Shown here: positions 11,911-23,739 of the stretch, piece after piece
How positions within the stretch are numbered: position 1 is the first letter of the stretch
Layout of the letters: each line of letters opens with the position of its first letter
Program-made: the position numbers and the translations under genes
Source: Myrmaecium sp. VS I D KN 1
Lineage: Eukaryota; Ascomycota; Dothideomycetes; Valsariales; Valsariaceae
DNA length: 64,000 nt
Direction of reading: 5' to 3'
Assembly (NCBI GenBank): GCA_019775845.1
Contig: JADQAV010000060.1
Span: 8,135-72,134, forward strand
The notes under the pieces: generated by a model
Seen by the model: the letters and a program-made list of their open reading frames with translations, nothing else
Told to the model about the DNA's origin: nothing
Database searches by the model: none

Positions 11911-13247
11911 ATGTCCTTTCTCTCGAAGATCGGTCTTCCTCTCCTCGCCCTGTATTCAGTGGCACAGGCTCAAACTTCCACCGACTGCAACCCGACCGAG
12001 ACGACTTGCTCCAACGATGTCGCGCTCGACAAGACGACCTTCGTGAGCACGTTCACGGACGGTAGCAGCTCCAACACGTCGTGGACTGCGACCGCCGGCA
12101 CGATCACCTATGGCGACGAGGGCGCCGAGTTCACTATCAACGAGAAGGGCGATGCCCCGACGATCGAGACGGACTTCTACATCTTCTTCGGAACCGTAGA
12201 GGTCGTGTTGAAGGCTGCCAACGGAACTGGTATTGTCAGCTCAGTCGTGTTGGAAAGTGATGATCTCGATGAGATCGACTGGTAAGTTCGGAGAGACACT
12301 CTCATTCAGACCTTGACATCGTATTAACATGCCGCAGGGAATGGCTCGGCGGTGACACCACCCAAGTCCAAACCGACTACTTCGGCAAGGGCAACACCAC
12401 CAGCTACGACAGGGGCGGTTACTCCACTGTCAGCACTCCTCAGGACACCTTCCACACCTACACGATCACCTGGAGCAACGCCTCTATCGTCTGGTCCATC
12501 GACGGCACTGCCGTCCGCACCCTTGCCTATGAAGATGCTCTCGACGGCAAGAACTACCCTCAAACTCCGATGCGCGTCAAGCTTGGCATTTGGGCGGGCG
12601 GCGACTCCGACAACGCTGCCGGAACCATCGAGTGGGCTGGCGGTGAGACGGATTACGACGACGCTCCTTTCACCATGTACGTGAAGAGCGTTACCATCAC
12701 CAACGCCAACCCGGGTGCCGAGTACGAGTACACGGACACGTCTGGAGACTACACCAGCATCAAGGTCATCAGCAGCTCCGACTCCACCGACGATGATGAC
12801 ACGACCGCGACGGAGAGCGGCACCAGCACCGCCACCCAGAGCACCAGTGGGACCGCTGCTGCTTCCAGTAAGACGACGGCTACGGAGGCCAACATCGCGG
12901 CGAACCTGTACGCCAACATCACCGGTAAAGTGACCCACACGGTGTCGGCGCCGAGCAACGCGACCGCCACCGCCACCGCAACCGCGTCCGCAACCGGAAA
13001 CGCCTCCTTGGTGTCTGGCTGGGCCACGGCGACCCGGAACTCTTCGCTGACATGGTCGGCAGCTGCGTCCTCCGTGGCGGCGACCACCGGCGGCGCCGCC
13101 ACCGCGTCCGCCAGCTCCGCCGACGACGCCGCCGCCGCCGTCTCCAGCGCGGACGCGGACAGCATGGCCGGTCACGCCCGGACGACGAGCGCCTCCTGCG
13201 TCATCCTGCTCTTCCTCGTCGGCGTTTTCAGCGTGGCTCTGTTTTGA
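11911..13247 (+). CDS. CRH1: Crh-type chitin-beta-glucan transglycosylase, GH16, GPI-anchored
   Basis: Two exons, 11911-12281 and 12338-13247 (56-bp intron), encode 426 residues. The enzyme cross-links chitin to beta-glucan in the cell wall. A signal peptide (MSFLSKIGLPLLALYSVAQA) is followed by the Crh cysteine pair region and the GH16 domain. The catalytic motif DEIDWEWLGG (120-129) supplies the nucleophile E121, helper D123 and acid/base E125; the only intron splits the Trp codon between D123 and E125. RVKLGIWAGGDS and GTIEWAGGETDY are typical of the family. After about residue 285 the chain is Ser/Thr/Ala-rich, suited to O-mannosylation, and ends with a hydrophobic stretch after AGHARTTSASC, consistent with GPI attachment. 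A long CT-rich leader precedes the start. Confidence 0.94.
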
Positions 13248-13802
13248 TTTTCTCGCGCTCTTTTCGACGGACGATGGCACCTCGATGAAGGGATTTGTCG
13301 GCATGCATTAAAAAGAGGAAGCCTGTTTATGTGCGTCGTTTCTCCCTCTTCTTTTCTTCTTATCTTTCCTTTATTTCTTTTATCAAATTTTCTTCGATAC
13401 CACTTCACGATCGATGCGATGCGATGTCGTTCCCACGTGTCCTGTATGTATATATAGATTAGCTAGATTCACTCACACATACTCTTGTAATGACCGAGAG
13501 AGGAATATATAAAAAGTTCCATTCTATTCCGAAGCGATGTTTTCTCTCCACTCTTCGTTCTGTTCCATGTGTCTGAGGGTCTCTTTCCCGAAGGGAGGGA
13601 TGGGATTATCTTTACTGTTTTGATCAAACTACTGATGGATGTGCAGATAGATAGACACGGTATATGATGTTGTACGTATATCCTCTTCCCACCACTACAG
13701 GCTGACTCTTTCCTATCTTAGGTAGATCTTCCCCATACTCTCCTTTATAATAACACCTATATACAACTCCCCATCTCCCCCCCTTCATCATCACCCTCAT
13801 CA
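13248..13802. other. Convergent 3' flanks
   Basis: The interval between the CRH1-like stop and the hydrolase stop on the opposite strand. It is AT-rich, with T-rich stretches near 13340-13390 and TATATA near 13448, fitting two 3' UTRs. No gene seen. Confidence 0.55.
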
Positions 13803-14668
13803 CTACTCCTCCCCAACCGCCTTCCGAATCAACCCCGCCGTCTCCTCCGGCCGACTCAACACCGGACAATGCCCCGCCTCAATCGTACGGACATCAACTC
13901 GCGCCTTGCCACCAGCCTGCTGCTCGATCGTCGCGATGGCCGCGCGCTGAAATGCCGGCGTGAGGAGGACGTCCTTCTCGCAGAGCAGGTAGGTGACGGG
14001 CACGTCCCGGTATCCCGGGTGGGTGAGCGGGGTGACGAAGCTGGCGGCGGAGTGGGGGTGGAGCTGACCGGCGAGCTGCTTGGCTCGCTCCGCGGGGAGG
14101 TCGGAGAAGACGATCCGCGCGGTGGTGTCGAGGTCGTGTTGGTAGGCGTAGGCCGGGTGGTCGGGCTGTGGGGATGTGGTTAGTTTCTTTGTGGGTGCCG
14201 GGGCTGCTTCTTTTCCTTCTTCGATCTTCGACTCACCATCGGCTTCGCCAGCTCCCCCACCGGCGTATCCTTCAGCGCATTCGACGAGCTCTCGCCCTCC
14301 TTGACGATGACGCAGGAGATGTAGATGATCCTCACCACACCGCCGGGCAGGCCGTGCGTCTGCCGCTCCGCCTTGGTGATCCCCTTCAGCGCCTCCGTCG
14401 CCGGAATCCCGCCGTACGAGTGCGGCACCAGCACGACGTCTTTGCCCTCGTCCGCGAGCGCGGCGGCCGCGTTGCGGATCAGCTCCGCGTCGTCGTACAT
14501 GTTGGCCGGGTTGGAGGGCACCGGGTCGGGCCGCCCGACGGTGCGGAGGCTGAGGGCGCGGGCTTCGTAGCCGGCGGCGCGGAGGGCGTCGGCGACGGGC
14601 TCGTAGAGGTGCGCTGGGCTGAAGGAGCCGGGGATGAGGAGGATGGCGGGTTTTTGGGAGGGAGACAT
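13803..14668 (-). CDS. Alpha/beta hydrolase (AB hydrolase-1 fold, small esterase-like)
   Basis: Two exons, 14237-14668 and 13803-14165 (71-bp intron), encode 264 residues. The fold is shown by ILLIPGSFSPAHLYEP (oxyanion-hole strand and loop), the nucleophile elbow VPHSYGGIP with Ser84, an acidic residue after the strand VTYLLCEKDVLLTP, and the catalytic His in IEAGHCPVLSRPEE. This is the compact fungal type related to plant methyl-salicylate esterases and many uncharacterised ascomycete hydrolases; substrate unknown. I chose MSPSQKP as start because it places the first beta strand directly after the N-terminus. An upstream in-frame ATG at 14800 would add 44 residues of unlikely sequence. No signal peptide, so it is probably cytosolic. 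The elbow has Pro instead of the first Gly of G-x-S-x-G. Confidence 0.88.
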
Positions 14669-16362
14669 GGTTACGGTTTGGGTGGGGATGGAAATTGGAG
14701 ATCGATGTGCGGAAGTTAAGGGTATTTCAAGGTGATTGTAGATTAACTCTGGTGCTGCTGAACTGTCGGAGGCACTGAGGATATAGCGGTCCTTTCCCAT
14801 GCGGACGTGAATATATATCTCGAAGTCGGGAGGATTTCCACCCGACGAAATCCTTCACGATCTCGCTGGTTGGTCATCAGAGTGGAGGTGCGAGATGGCA
14901 TCAGGCCAGCGGCGTCCACGTCCTCATTGATCCATCGCCAGCAACCCCTCGTGCCCCTCCTTCAGTCAGGCCACGGACCGACCCGCCCCAGTTTTTGGAC
15001 AACTTCGACAAGGGCGCTGCGTGCGGGGTGAGGGTGCGAGGGTGGGGAAGACATGCTCCGTCCCTTGTCCGCTTCGTAATCCTTCGCCTGTTTTCGTCCG
15101 CTTTGTAATGCTTGAGAACGAATACGGATGAAACGCCAGCGAGCAGACAAGGGCCAAAGACTTTTTCGTGACTGATCCTCGACGTGCGTTTTCCTGTTCT
15201 GGCGGAGGAAGAGAATAGACATCGAATGCGAAGGAATGGTGTTGTGATTCCAGCCTTGCGGGGTTGCTGACATAATCCACGCAGCCGAGCGGGCAAGGCT
15301 GGAGATGGCGGAGGGGAATCGGACCCTCCAATTCAGCTGCGTATGTGTAGCGGCGCAGCAAGTATATCCTCTCACTCGGATCCAGAGAAACCTAACTATT
15401 CAATCAATGTTTTCAGGGTCAAGGAAGTCATAAGACATACCACTGCCGTCCCTTTTGACGCAACCGTTCAACCTGGCGAGGATATCACATAGTTACACCT
15501 CAGAACGATATTCCAAAAGTCGAATCACTTCCATCGAGACAGCGCTAACAGTCCGGAGGCGGAGGAGCAAAGCGAGATAGCAAGAGCTTGATGAAAACAA
15601 CGAAGATACGACATCGGAAGAAGCGGTCCAAATCCAGGTCTAGGAACAGGATATAATGTCCTCCCACAGCGCAGTGTGAAGAGAGAGATCAAGAGGAAGA
15701 GATGGAGCCCTTCCCAAACTTGCACAGTTCACCAAACGGTGAGGTACCTGAGGATTCTCAAATACCCGTTGGGGCCTTTCAGCGGCTGCCTGATCTTCTC
15801 TTTACCCCGGCACGATTCGTTCACCGGTTAGCTCACTGCCCCGGATTTGGTCCGCCCTCCACACTCTAGTCATCTCCGATGTCCGATACCACCGTCTGAC
15901 TCGTACCCGAATATGTAGCTGTTCACGGTTAAGATAAAGTAAGCACAAAGAGAAAACCTCGCCGAGTTGGTCAATTCGATACTGTATACAGTAGAAAGAG
16001 GGCGATGAACGTCCCAACTGCTCCCTAGATCTGTGCCGCATCCAAGAAAAAAGGCTGGACGAGCGGAGAGAAACAGAGAGACAAGAGAACGGAAAGAGAT
16101 ATAATACAACAGAGAACCGCCCATGCCAACCGATCCGGTGATGCATATACGCAGTCACACACAGAAACGCCCGCCGATGAAACCCCTTTAAGAGGTATGA
16201 TGTGCACGTTGAGAGAGGAAGAATAGAGAGTTCCTCCAAAAACGAAAACGCCGGTACTCCTCCCATGGTATTCATACTTCTTCTTCAGCGGTCTTCCATA
16301 TGAGACGCTCCGTTCCAAAGATCGGGTGCCAGACCATGCCAACGGCAGCTCTTCCGCGTCTA
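14669..16362. other. 1.7 kb interval upstream of hydrolase
   Basis: Holds the hydrolase promoter on its left and the 3' UTR of the PQ-loop gene on its right (both on the minus strand). Minus-strand open frames at 14901-15296 and 15802-16275 have no recognisable family content. No repeat stands out. Confidence 0.5.
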
Positions 16363-17566
16363 CTATCCTCGGCTTTCCGCAGCGGCACCGGCAGCACATC
16401 CATCAGTACTGGCAATGCCGGATTCTGATCCTGGTGCTGCTGGTGCTGCTGCTGTAGCAGCAGGAGGAGGAGGACTAGGAGTGGCAAACCCCTTCTCCGC
16501 ATCCCCTTCCGGATTCTCCGTCGGTAAGCGCGCGTCCACGATGCCAACATCCTCCCTCGAGCACGCCGGCGAGCTCGTCTCCGACCCTAATCCGGCACCG
16601 CCCTTCTTCTCCTTTGTGCCTCCCAGTCCCCGCGCCACGAACTCATCGTAGCTCAAGCCGCAGCGCTTCGCCTCCGCCCGCACGCGGCGCGTACGCAGAA
16701 GCCAGATAGCCTGGGAGGCGAAGATGCCGAGCTCGAGCGCGAGGCAGACGCAGTACTGGGTGCCGCCGAGGACGTCGAAGGAGTGCTGGGCGACCAGAGC
16801 CAGGAGCGAGAAGGTCGCGCCGGAGAAGTCGATGGTCAGGAAGGCGAAGGAGATGCCGACGACGCGGCCGCCCCGGCGGTAGAGCTCTCCGTATGGCGGC
16901 AGCAGCCCCACCACCAGCAGCACCGTCGCCACGATCCCCACCAGCGTCACCGGCCACTCCGTTCCGCGTGCGTATGCCGGCTTCAGCGCGAGGATGGCCC
17001 CCGCCTCCGCCCCCGCGAACGCCGCCCCCGTCCCAGCCGCGATGGCGGCCGCGTGCACTGCCCGATACCCGCTCCCGTAGTGCAGCGTCTGGGCCCAGCA
17101 ACAGAGGCACAGGGCGCAGAAGATCTGCGGTTGCACCTGGATCGGGATGGTGAAGTTCTGGACGATGGCGTAGACGCCGAAGGGGACGGCCGCGATGGCC
17201 CAGAGGAAGAGCATCAGCCCGGGAAGCCCCGCCGTGGATTTGGTTCGGTGGTTGCGGTAGATCTGTGGGACGAGCTGGATGCACCACAAGACGGTTCCGA
17301 TGGTCTAGAAGGGGACAGGCAACGGTTTGTCAGCGGGTCATTGTCTTTTCGGTTCTAGTGTATACGAGGCTTGAGGCGGTGCGTTTGTCCGGGTGGATGA
17401 TGGACTCTCATGTGGGTGGGAAGACCGGGATTACGCCTAGGCTGGGTTGTCTTACGCCAAGTACGCTGGCAGCCTAGTGAAGAGGTCAGTCATTCGTCCT
17501 GCCAATCAATCTAACGGGGGGTTCCAGTGAAACACTTACGATTGGTATTTGCTGCTGGGGCGCCAT
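16363..17566 (-). CDS. PQ-loop repeat membrane protein
   Basis: Three exons, 17540-17566 (27 nt), 17456-17473 (18 nt) and 16363-17304 (942 nt), join in frame to 328 residues; introns are 66 and 151 bp. The tiny first exons give MAPQQQIPI and AASVLG, which continue into TIGTVLWCIQLVPQIYRN, where LVPQIYRN is the first PQ motif. Seven hydrophobic segments follow, with IPIQVQPQIFC and a second half around SFAFLTIDFSGATFSLLAL. The tail (after about 240) is cytosolic, Gly/Pro/Ala-rich and disordered. PQ-loop proteins include lysosomal/vacuolar amino-acid exporters (Ypq1, cystinosin) and SWEET relatives; this one belongs to an uncharacterised fungal subgroup, so the substrate is unknown. The micro-exon is supported by frame, splice sites and the continuous first helix. 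Confidence 0.87.
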
Positions 17567-20500
17567 GGTTGATTGATAACACAGTAAAGGCGAGGGAAAA
17601 AAATAGCAGCTTCTGAGCTGGGCAGGCAACAAAGATTCGTGCAGGCCAACAATTAAATATGGGTTGCTTCGATACAAGACAGAATTGAGACCAAATGTAT
17701 TTGTGATGTGAAAGACAAGAATAGGTCAATGTAATGACAGGTACAACAAAAACAATAGCTTTTCTGGAGCAAAAACGTGTCTGATTAAGATATACTTGGG
17801 TAGAGCAGGACCAAAAAGAGAGTTGGATTGATTTGACTCCGGCACAAACGAAAAGGAAAGAGGAACGAGCAGACGGGCTTTAAACAGGAAATACAGGCCA
17901 AGATGAGTAAGAGCAGCTCCAACTTACTTTCTCAAGACCGTTCAAGAGAGCTCATGTGCATCATCTCCATCTCGACTTTACTGGCAACCCCTTGTAGCTG
18001 TTCCGGAGTTCGTTAGTAACGCAGAAGGATTGACTGGCTATTGCGGTTGTTGTGGAGCCCGGCTGTGCACACGATCACTGACTAGCCCGGGCACGTCCAT
18101 CGTTCAATCTGTTCTATTCAAAGTAAAAAGAAGGGTATGTGGAGACATCGTTGTGTAGTTCCAGCCGAACATGGGGGGATGGAGCGGGATTAGGTCGATG
18201 GCTGATGTGCGAAAGCAAAGGCAGGACCCACAGCGAAGTTGGCCCTCGCCTCTCCTTTACTCGTCGACGGATGCTCGACGGAGCTATATCATAAAATGGA
18301 AAATGAGCGGCAATAGGACATCAGGTGGTGTAAACATGTAGTGGCCGGAAGCGTTCTGGCTCGACGGGCAGACCTGGCGATCCCATTTTTTTGGTGAACT
18401 GCGCACTTGACGCGATCGAGGAGGACTCCAAAGACACCAAGCGTCTCGGCAGTGGGATAGCTGACATTAAGCGTGTGGAGCATCCGTCCAGAGTGAAGAG
18501 GAGAAGTCCGAGGGGAGAGGAGGTGAGTCGAGAGATATGTGAAGTTGAGAACTGGCGTTCTGGCCACTGATTGGTGGATGAGCATGAGACATGGCAAAAA
18601 GTCACGGCAGGGATGGCGAGGCGAGCCACAGCTGATGAGGGGCGGCGGTGGAGGAGAAGGGCGGAGTAACCAGATCAGGGACAGCCTGCTCCTTCGAAGT
18701 AAGTTAGGCCATGTCCAGCAATGGATGGGGCGAGCGAGCGAGGGCTGATACTCCATAACAGTAGCGAGCAAGCACGTCGTGTTTCGTGCTTCCTCCCGCG
18801 GGCAGATCCAGCAAACGCCTGATCGATAGGTGCCCCCCCTCCTGCCGAGGCCTCGAATGACGATCGTGCTCTGCTCCACCTCGCAAACTATTGAAAGACA
18901 ATGTTAGGATGCGCAAGGGGAGGTGGAGTAGGAGGATCAGGTACGGCCTGGGACGACCAGCAATCGGAACGGCAGGAAGGGTTTGCCCAGGCCAGCGAGC
19001 GGCAGGGCGGCGGCATTTGGTGGGCTGCCTTGCTCTCGTCGTCCTCGTTGTCCTCGCAAGGGGCCGGCCAAAGCGCTGGTAGTTCCGCATCCGCGCTGCT
19101 CGCGGCTCTGCTGCCGGTACCGACCTTCCCCATCCGAGCGCTGACTCCTGGCTGGCCTCGATCCAGTCAAGCCTGCGAAGCTGTCACTAATCCTGGGCAG
19201 CCTTCCATGTCTTCAAGCTGTCCGCGGCACCCTCGTCTCCGCCTGCTGTAGGTGGAATGGATGTCCTCGCATCTAGCTCAATGTGAGTTGGTGACAGCTG
19301 CTCCGCTCCAACTCCCCATCCATGACCGAGTAATTGTGGTGACCGATAGAAGCATCACCTGAGCCAGTCGTTATGCATGCTGAGAAAAGCTGGATAGGTA
19401 ACCTTTGCTTTACAGTCGCAGCCGACTAGGCAGCAGGAGCAGAAAGTGGAGGGATGGCAGGCATCGGCATCCCCAAGAGAAGCATCTAGCCTCCATGTTG
19501 TGGTGTGTTGCGCTGCGCCGTGCTGCAGTTTGACGAGACCCCACTCGCTATGAACAGAAGGCCCATTGTTGCAAGCTTGATGCTGTACAGAACAAGGCAT
19601 CCCCGGGCCGGCCCATCATGCGTGAGCCTCATTCATCCCTTGCGCGTCCTTCCGAGGGTTGTGACAGATGAATCGGGGATGGATGAGACTGATACTCCAC
19701 GTTTAGCTGCGAAGAAACACGCAACGGACTTGGTCGATAGATGAATGTGGATTCTCCGACTCGCATGCGGACCTCCACACACCACATGCGCCGGCGGCCC
19801 ACTGCCGAAAACAAAGGCAGATGCATACGGATTGATTGAAGACGTGCAGAGAGATGAGGCTATCTGACTGCTGGATGGGGCGGCAATAGCAGTAATTTAG
19901 CAGTAGGTAGTCAGGAAGGTTAATCAAGTTAGCTGCCGTCCGTGAATGCTTGATATCCGAGTCAAGCAAATCGGAAATCGTGTTCGACTAGTAGAGTGCG
20001 CAGCGAGTCAAGATTCGACGGGAGTACCTTGGTTAGTAAGAAAGCAGTGGTCATGAAGAGGTAGGTGTGAGGTGGTGGGTAGCGGTCAAAGAGCACGAGC
20101 TAAACTCCACAGCGGGAAGGGGGTTCTTGTTCCTAAACTGAGGCGTCGTCGTCGTCGTCATCCCCGCCGTTTCGCGCGACAGCCGCCGTAAAAGGGGGTG
20201 TGGGAACGAAGAGATGGAACTTGCCATTCAGCCTTGCCTGCATAATCAATCCTTCACGTCTGCTTTCTGTCTGTATGAACATGACGAAGAAGAGGACGGG
20301 AGATGTCCAAACCGGAATGTTTTCCTGCCGTGCATATGTCCTCTTCCAACCCCCTGATAGTACCGGAGCGTGCATAACCCATAGGCGATTTGCACATAGT
20401 AATGCAACTGATACACATGGCCGCAAAAAGGCTCAACTCTCAGTGTCCTGATATAGAAAGGAACCGGGGCAGTGGGGATGCCGTGGAGATTCTCAACCGG

Positions 20501-21598
20501 AGCGGGGGCTTCACATTCTATTTCCCTTTATTCATGGATAAATTCATGCAATCTCCGTAGGAGGAGGGGCAGCACCGAGATAAGAAAGGGGAAGCATGTA
20601 AAGAGTACTACGACAACTACTGTATTCATATTTGGTACAGAACTACGTCGAAGAAGGGAAAGTCAAGCCCTTCCTCTTTCTATTCATCCCTCCCTCTTCA
20701 CCAGTAAATGGAACGGCCACCATATACAGAGCTCTGTTCCCCTTGACGGGAGCGTTGTTCATGAGAAGATACGGCAATGCTACATTCTGAGGGCAGTGAA
20801 TAACTTACTACATCCTGTACTGCTGCTGCTCCTCTATTGACCCAACTCGCCGCCGTGAGTTCACAGCTCCCTGCTTCTAGGGCGATGTTGCGGAGAATCC
20901 AGTATGTGATATAGCCTCGAGCGCAACACACAGAAGCCGACGGATTTCCGTGAGCAGAATTTCATCGACGCTCCATGGCTCAGATTAACGCTGCACTCAT
21001 CATTCTTCGCTGTCAAGGTAGGAAAGAAAAGGTTACGATTACTATTTCCTACATTTACCTAAAAGGGGAAGAAATGCTCTCCATTTAGCAACACCGAGAA
21101 AAGAGAACAAAGAGAACTTACCAAAAAGCTGGAAGAGCAGAAAGAAAAAGAAGGGGGAATAAAATATAGAACAAGGCTCGAGGCGAGACAGTACAAAAGA
21201 GAAATATAGCCCGTGGTCGAGTGAAAAACAGAGACACATCTGCGAAAAGAAAACCGGCAGCATTGGCAAGCGGGGTTAAGGTAGAATAAGTTTTGGTGAG
21301 ACGAAAGAGAGGAAAATTAAGGGAAAGTCCAGTCAGCGTGTCATAAAGGGAAAGGGAACTCCCAAAATAAAGCCCCTTGCTCCCCCGTTGGCTCGATTAT
21401 GTCTTTAAATGTCGGCCATAAACGTTCGCAACGGTTGGTTCACCTCCACCGCGAGTGCTTGCTTCTTTGCAAACCGAACCGCTGCAGGTATCGCGGCGAC
21501 GTACGACGTATGACTACAGCGAAGCTCTGTAGCCTATGCCGCCGCACCGAATGTACTGCCCACGGCCTTTTGGTGCTATTATCCGCCTACGCATGTCT
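17567..21598. other. 4 kb gene-free stretch
   Basis: No coding gene can be supported between the PQ-loop start and the septin stop, both on the minus strand. The longest frame (18289-18879, minus, 196 codons) is Cys/Ser/Pro-rich without any motif. There is a GTC/GTCGTC run at about 20143-20160. It is not visibly repetitive and no transposon end or terminal repeat was found. A non-coding transcript or a very long promoter are possible but unproven. Confidence 0.5.
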
Positions 21599-23122
21599 TT
21601 AAGCTTCTGGTGCATCGGAACGCTGGTCCACTGACAGCGCACTGCTCTGTTCACGGTGCATTCTGGCCTCGATTTCCTTCAACTGAGACTCCCTCGCCAG
21701 TAGCTCCTGCCTCTTCTCATTGATCTCCCTCTGTACCTTGAGTTCGATTTCACGCAGCTTCTCCTCTTCGCGACGCAGTTGCTCCTCCTTGAGGCGGACG
21801 GATTGGGACGCAAGATCCTCGGGGTTCATGGAAGAATCGCTTTGGTCCCGTTAGCAAAGAACAGAGAATTTGTTAGCAAGTAGACTTACACAGCAGTGCC
21901 ACCCTCGACGCTCTTGCTGAGCTTTTCGGTACGGTAGTTTTCGTAAAGGAAGTCGTGGGTGATTTCCTTGAGGTCGGCGAGATGACTGTGCAGAAGCGCA
22001 CTTCTGACGGCCAAGAAATCGGAATGCCTTGTGTTCTCGACTTCCACCACGCCCCATGGGTACTGTCGGGCGCGAACTAGCTTCCCGTTGATCTCCACGT
22101 GGTCTTCCGAGCCAACGATTGCGAACGGCATCAAGCCACGGAGTTCAGCGTTCTCCTCAACAGTGTCTTCATCATCTTCTTCGATGTCGTAGGGGAAGTT
22201 GTAGATAGGGATGCGGTAGTGTTCGATGTCTTCCATGATAAGCTTCTTGGATTCGGCGAGTTCGGCGGGGGTAAGGGAGTCGGCTTTTCCAATGACAGGA
22301 ATGACATTGACACGCGGGGACAGGCGCTTCATGAGCTCGATGTCGAGTTCACGGAGGCTGTAATTGTTAGCTCATCTGTACGGCTGATGGAGATAGACGT
22401 CTGACTGACCCATGCCCAGTAGGCGTGATGAAGTAAAGAAGCACGTGGACACGGTTGTCTCTGAATCTAGGGTTACGCTTGATACGGGACTCCTCCGCGA
22501 GGATATCATCATATTGTCGCTCGAGATAGCCAACGATCTCGGAGAAACTGTGTGATGGCGTGTTAGAGCTAAACGCCATGGTTGATTAGGCGACTCGAAA
22601 TACCTCGCTTCATTGTCAATTTGATCGCCAAATCCCGGTGTGTCGACAATGGTAAGAGAGATACGCGTTCCTTCCTCCTCCAGCTCTGGGGACCAATTAG
22701 TGACCGATGAGCGGGATGCTTCCAAGCGCACATACCGACGGTGACGGGCTTAATCTTGACGCCCTCCTCCACGTGTGCGGTGGTCGGGTCATCGGAGTCC
22801 TTGTGTTGAAGTACTTGTTTATCGCAAAGGGTATTCACGAAGGTGGTCCGGCCTTAGAAGATGCGTCACGATTAGCTTGCTTCGTGAAGTCTCATGGAGC
22901 TATGCGGCATACCTGTTCCTGAGGCACCGCACACCATCAGGCAGAATTGGATACCCTTCTTGACATTCTTCTTCCGGCGGATCTGTATTCGTGTTAAACC
23001 ATGGTCAGCAAGAGCGTCCAAGGCAGCAGATAGCGCAAGCTAAGGATCGATGGCTTCGTGTCGAGGGGAGGCAGGAGTAAGCACGGGGTGGATCGTACGG
23101 CGTTCATTGAAGGGGAAGACAT
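21599..23122 (-). CDS. CDC11: Septin, CDC11/AspA type
   Basis: Seven exons, 23099-23122, 22913-22982, 22736-22852, 22604-22685, 22410-22547, 21890-22357 and 21599-21839, encode 379 residues with introns of 116, 60, 50, 56, 52 and 50 bp. Septins form hetero-oligomeric filaments at septa, branch sites and hyphal bases; Cdc11 is the terminal subunit of the rod. Landmarks are IRRKKNVKKGIQF (polybasic membrane-binding region), P-loop GASGTGRT (27-34), switch II VDTPGFGDQIDNEA, the G4-like IGKADSLTPAE, the septin-unique element RARQYPWGVVEVEN and DFLYENYR. A C-terminal coiled coil of about 75 residues rich in Glu/Lys/Arg follows MNPEDLASQSVRLKEEQ. The P-loop has Arg in place of Lys, as I recall for this septin class, suggesting weak or no GTP hydrolysis. 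The last intron uses an AAG acceptor; so does intron 2. Confidence 0.95.
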
Positions 23123-23739
23123 GGCCGGAAAGGAGACGTCTGGTGAGATGGAGGAGCGGCGAATGGAAGAGGATAGATTGGCGGAGGGAATGACGATGCT
23201 AAGAAGCAATGAGTGCTGCGCAGTTGGAGGTTGAAGTAGAGGCCCTGACAACGAAATTGGGGGACGTTCTGGTCGTTCCTTCTGGACGTACGTACAAAGG
23301 GGGCTTCGCCTAGACTAACGCGAACTGGGACCCTTGATGCCCGTCCACTGACCCTTCGCGGTGTTTCCCCCTTGCCAAGGTATTGTAGACGTAATTAAAT
23401 ACGGTCTAACCTTTTTCCGGTTTGGTTTCACCTTAACTGCTATCGCCGGGAGCTTCAGCCCAGTGATCTGGGGAAAGCTCCATCACCAGATTCAACCCTT
23501 CCACCCGACGTGTGGTCATGATGCTTTTGAGCTTGGAATAGCCCTGGACAGTCGATGATCAGTCGCTAGTATGGCAGAAAAGCTGCTGCACCTCTACCAA
23601 CAAACGCTCGACATCCTGTCATCGTTGCCCGAAACTACAGCTGCAGCTTCGTGTCCATGAGAGCTCTGTTCGGCCTCAACAAGCTGAACGACAGAACCCA
23701 TCAGCGTTACATCCTCAGTACTTCTCCAAAGTTCTCAAG
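23123..23739. promoter_or_regulatory. Divergent promoter region, septin / PROPPIN
   Basis: A 617-bp gap between two start codons on opposite strands. The septin 5' side stays open for some codons upstream of the chosen ATG (to about 23251), so a longer N-terminus cannot be excluded, but no alternative start would add a conserved motif. No repeat or TATA consensus stands out. Confidence 0.5.

Noticed and set aside
12324-13304. Gly/Val/Arg-rich 326-codon minus frame
   Set aside because: Antisense of the Ser/Thr/Ala-rich CRH1-like second exon; composition explains it.
14669-14800. Upstream in-frame ATG for the hydrolase
   Set aside because: The 44 added residues are unlike the family, which begins just before the first beta strand.
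19261-19330. TAGCTCAATGTGAGTTGG, similar to a tRNA D-arm
   Set aside because: No T-arm GGTTCGAxTCC at the right distance and no acceptor stem.
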